Assembly (NCBI GenBank): GCA_035578155.1
Contig: JAPWDM010000007.1
Location: forward strand, 29,238,413-29,302,412
From: Brachynemurus nebulosus
Lineage: Eukaryota; Arthropoda; Insecta; Neuroptera; Myrmeleontidae
Length of the DNA: 64,000 nt
Direction of reading: 5' to 3'
A program made the position numbers and the translations under genes. Shown one piece after another: positions 60,462 through 64,000 of this stretch (positions are counted from its first letter, which is position 1; each line of letters begins with the position of its first letter). The notes below the pieces were generated by a model. The model was not told the DNA's origin, did no database searches, and saw nothing but the letters and a program-made list of their open reading frames with translations.

Positions 60462-60829
60462 TTTAGTGAATATTATTTTCGGTTTCTAGGGACCTCAAAA
60501 CAAATTTCTGCCATAGTCCCGGACTCGAGTTGCGTCATAACAGTGGCTGTAATAGCTGAATTCCATTCTGGAAATTCGCTAATATAAATAAAAAATCTAT
60601 AGGTATATAGCATGTTTAAAAAGTCGACCAACAGGCGAAGTGAGCTTGCATAATTACTGTAGGTATCGGAAATTTTTCAGATTAAACAGCATTCGTGTTT
60701 TATATATGCAGGTATATCGCACTTGATGTGATTAATATGAATAAAATCGAATAGATATTTTGATAAAACATACATAATTATATATACAACTCACACATAT
60801 TACGCGAAATAGAACTAGCAGTAAGAAAT

Positions 60830-61035
60830 ATTAACATTAAATCGAATTTCACGGTAGTGTCGTGAGTACCATTACTACGATTGCGATGAAATTCGTAGAG
60901 GACCATCTAGAAACTAAATCGTACAATTTCTAAAAATTTCATACGGACAGACAGACTCACAGAGAGATACGAAATCAAAATTGTTTAGGAAGCTTTAAAA
61001 CGTAAAACGCGCGTGAAAATTTTCATTTTGAAGGA
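60830..61035 (-). repeat. Repeat J fragment
   Basis: It shares CGTAGAGGACCATCTAGAAAC, the GACAGACAGAC stretch and GGAAGCTTTAAAACGTAAAAC with the reverse copy at 48338. It is diverged. Confidence 0.65.
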
Positions 61036-61694
61036 GAATATAAAATTAATTATCCAGTTGATTTTTATAGTTTTATTGATTTATGACTTGTCGGAACGGA
61101 ACGAGTACTTAAAATCTCGATACTTATTTTTTGAAACACCTGTATATAAAGAAAACATTCCATTTGTGACAAATGTATCTACGGGTATGAGATTGAAGAC
61201 TATATATTTGTGGAGGTGACTCTTCTAATGATTAAAAATTATTCTCATTGTCACAAGTAATGCGTGTAAGTAAATATGCGCGTATCTTGCTAAAGTTACT
61301 GGTAGAGCTTCATTTAGAAAAAAAAAAAAAAAAAACACTTATTGTAATATGAGACGTCTTAAGATGAAATTCATCACTAAAAATATCCTTTTGAAATATA
61401 TTTCCGGATTGAATGAATCGTTTTCCATAACAAACTCATAAACAAGTTGCTACTTGTTAAAATATGTGATACACTACCAGATAAAAAGTTAGGATCAGGA
61501 AGTATACATAATTATATCACAGCGATAGCGTATTTCCCGTTTTTGAAAATCAAAAATCTTTGAAGTAAAACGTTATTGAGACATATTTACTAGCGAAACG
61601 CTGTATAAGATCTGTTTGCCCTCTGGATTTCGAGACTTATTTCTCATACACCCTGTATATATGTATATCTGTATAGACAAAATATCTTGGGCAT

Positions 61695-61905
61695 GCTCAA
61701 AAACAATGTTCTGAGCATCGGATGTGTTTGGGCTCCTAACGTTTTCCATAGATTTCATAAAAAAACATAGTGTTCGTTCGAGAGTTATCCTGTTAAATTT
61801 TAGTGAATAATCACTCTCTGGTTCTAGCGACCACAAAATAAATTTGTGTTACAGTCTCGGGCTGAAGTTTCACTATAATAGCGGCTTTAAAAGCTGAATA
61901 TTTGT
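61695..61905 (-). repeat. Repeat C fragment, diverged
   Basis: It contains GTTCTGAGCATCGGATGTG, GTTCGTTCGAGAGTTATCC, TTTTAGTGAATAATC and a GTCTCGGGCTGAAGTTTCACT stretch. No (TA)n tract. Confidence 0.7.
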
Positions 61906-61913
61906 TAGACAAT

Positions 61914-62430
61914 ACTGTTAAAAAAATATGTATTATTACAATAAAAAATATGGTAATTTTTTACAACATGTGTCTTGAAAATTACAATGTGTTAGTAAAT
62001 TTAAATAATTTAGTTGTAAAATATGAAATTTTGTGTAAATATAAACATTCACTGTAATTTTAAAGACTTTGATACTAAAATTACATATAAAAGTGGTATT
62101 TCACATGCTAAAATAGTAAAATTACATTTCGAAACGAAAATTTACTGTATTTGTATGTAAATTACTGGTCTCTTTGATGTAAATTACCGGTATCACGTGA
62201 TTGATTCTGCGCAACTGACGGCGTCAGTTGAGTTGACAATGTAATTTTACATGTCGTACGTAATTAATTTACATTGAGTGGAGTAAAATTACAGCCGAAA
62301 GGTAAGGTAAAACATTCTACAACGTAATTTTACATAGAAAAATGTTCTAAACATTTCGAAATGTAATTTTACAATATTTAATATTGGCAATTAAATGCCA
62401 ACATTAAATGTTGTAAAATTTTTTAACAGT
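61914..62430. mobile_element. Element M: MITE with repeated GTAATTTTAC motif
   Basis: The ends ACTGTTAAAAAAATATG and AAATTTTTTAACAGT are inverted. More than ten occurrences of GTAATTTTAC / GTAAAATTAC or close variants lie between them in both orientations. No clear target duplication, no coding region. Confidence 0.7.
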
Positions 62431-64000
62431 GAAGCTTTTCAAACTGTCCTTGCTTTTCTATTCCCCAATTTACCCACTGAAATGAATTCATAAATTATAA
62501 ATACTGTATTTCTGTGCTAAATTTGAAATTTTTACGTTGAATATTTTGGGAAAAAATCGTCTATGACAGATGAACAAAGGATGAGCACAGCCATAGGTGG
62601 TTGAAACGGAGTTTAGTTAATCTTTTACACACTAATTTTCGCTTAAGTATTAATCTGGAATTAATCAAAGTCTCAGCTCTCAGGATTAGAATAGTCTCAA
62701 ACTTTTGACTTGTCACTATCCTAAATACATTTTACAATGATGACATCATATCAGAATGTCAAAAAAATTTGATACTTAATATTCGCAGACTGTTACAGTA
62801 TGTAAATAAAAAAATTACAGTGATCCCACAGAGAGTGATCCATATTAACATAAGTTTTTAACGCTACAATCATACGTTGGTCTACGAGAAACGTTAATCA
62901 TACATCGTCGTCAATTTGACGAATGGACTTTATACGGAGAATTTTAGAGTTTATTTGCAAAAAAACATTTTTTTTACATAACAATACTACAAAAGCAAAC
63001 AAAATATCTTAAAAAATTGCATTTGGAAAAATTTTTTAATATAAATATTTATTAATTTTTTAAATCTTTTTAGCAAAGCATATTTTCATTATAAAAATTA
63101 AAAAATAGATAAATACATCAATTGCATCATAAGACATGTGTTTCAAATAATTAATTTATGAACTATTATGAGCCGGTGGACATGTGTGACTTTACAGAAT
63201 GTGAAATTTCTCGGTCACAAGTATTCCCGTAAATATGTAGTTATTTCCCGATTAGGCAAATTTGTAAATTTTCTAAAATTTATTAGCAATTTTTCGAATA
63301 AGATCTCAAAAAATAATAAAAATTAAAATATTCTCCACAAAATAAATTGTTAATCTATTATTAAGTCACTTGAAACGCATTCTTTGGTTTTCGATTCAAT
63401 ATATTAAAACTTCAGTTATGTCGTCTCTATAAGTCAAACAGCTGTAATCATCTTTCACATTATCATTATCATTGAATAAATTAATTATAACATCCATACC
63501 TTTAATAAATTTTAGAAAAATTAGGAAAACTTTTATATGTAAAGTACAAAATCTTAAAAAAAAACATACGTTAATCATGCATCGTCGTCAAATTGATGCA
63601 CACTATTTTAATATAAACAAAACGACAGCAACTATAAACAAAATTGATACGACTTTTCTGTTATCATAATAAATAAATTAGATACAAGAAGTTTTAGAAC
63701 AGACAAGCGACGACAAGTTGTAGAGTACTGACGCAGGTAAAGAAGTTTGGTCGTCAATTTGGCGAGTACGTATGATTCTAGGGTTAAATAAATTCTGTTT
63801 CGTGAAAATTATGTATTATGGCAGATAAAGTGCCATGTATTGTGCGCCATTGTCACGTCTGTCATAATCATAATCTTTTTACATAAAAATTCTAATTATA
63901 AAAATATGTATGCATTTAATTTTCTGTTTTACAACCATTGTTCAGGGAATTCGTAATACATATTATGATGATTTTTTAATGATTTTATTGTATAAAAATC
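62431..64000. other. A+T-rich end of window, nothing recognised
   Basis: Only short open frames without conserved features. The phrase ATCATACATCGTCGTCAATTTGACGAATGGAC (62878 region) is partly repeated near 63575 (AATCATGCATCGTCGTCAAATTGATG), hinting at a weak local duplication. Confidence 0.4.

Larger units (their letters stand above)
59011..60580 (-). repeat. Repeat C copy (reverse) broken by two transposons
   Basis: It opens ATACCACTGTCGCAGCATTC and closes ATTCCATTCTGGAAATTCGCT. It contains element P (59174-59706) and a hAT-like element (59816-60352). Removing both leaves a normal C copy with a short (CA)n(TA)n tract at 60414-60458. Confidence 0.92.

Overview
The window reads as nuclear DNA of an arthropod, most likely an insect. 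It is about two-thirds A+T, has short exons with GT-AG introns, long (TA)n microsatellites and dense small DNA transposons. It holds part of one clearly conserved eukaryotic gene and most of a second gene resembling an arthropod-specific family. The order of insect cannot be decided from this sequence.

Genes. On the + strand, six exons between 6629 and 11682 encode the sterol/lipid-transfer domain and complete C-terminus of an oxysterol-binding-protein-related protein of the ORP1/ORP2 type (453 codons visible; the 5' exons lie upstream or were not recognised). On the - strand, six phase-consistent exons between 20488 and 16204 encode a cysteine-rich extracellular protein (564 codons visible, without its signal-peptide exon) with a hydrophobic C-terminal tail. 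It resembles the uncharacterised arthropod proteins annotated with DUF7042-DUF7045. The two genes are convergent, about 4.5 kb apart. No other gene is convincing; the only further coding-like piece is a GC-rich segment near 43.55-43.69 kb.

Repeats. Most of the rest, and much of the introns, is made of small non-autonomous DNA transposons, here given letters. Families B, E, F, G and H all start TTAAGG and end CCTTAA or a close variant. A, K, N, V and P have TA-flanked inverted ends (Tc1/mariner or pogo/Tigger-like). Three elements have hAT-like features: 20789-21465 has a perfect 8-bp duplication, 59816-60352 and 25633-26226 keep remnants of the transposase C-terminus, and 52393-52845 carries a clustered AAGACC motif. 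Family C is the commonest dispersed repeat (about 11 pieces) and usually contains a (TA)n tract. A 350-bp repeat built around a tRNA-Thr(AGT)-like module occurs near 4.6, 38 and 57 kb.

Nested insertions give relative ages: B inside A, F inside E, E inside C, K inside a copy of a common arthropod repeat, and two different elements (pogo-like and hAT-like) inside one C copy at 59.0-60.6 kb. Several of these have an uninterrupted sister copy in the same window, which confirms the target duplication. Large perfect-looking hairpins occur at 15.5, 26.8-27.4 and 35.9 kb.

I found no new enzymatic or defence system. The best candidates for novelty are the uncharacterised secreted gene, with a 189-bp intronic duplication that copies its 5' splice site, the shared TTAAGG-ended MITE group, and the long hairpins.
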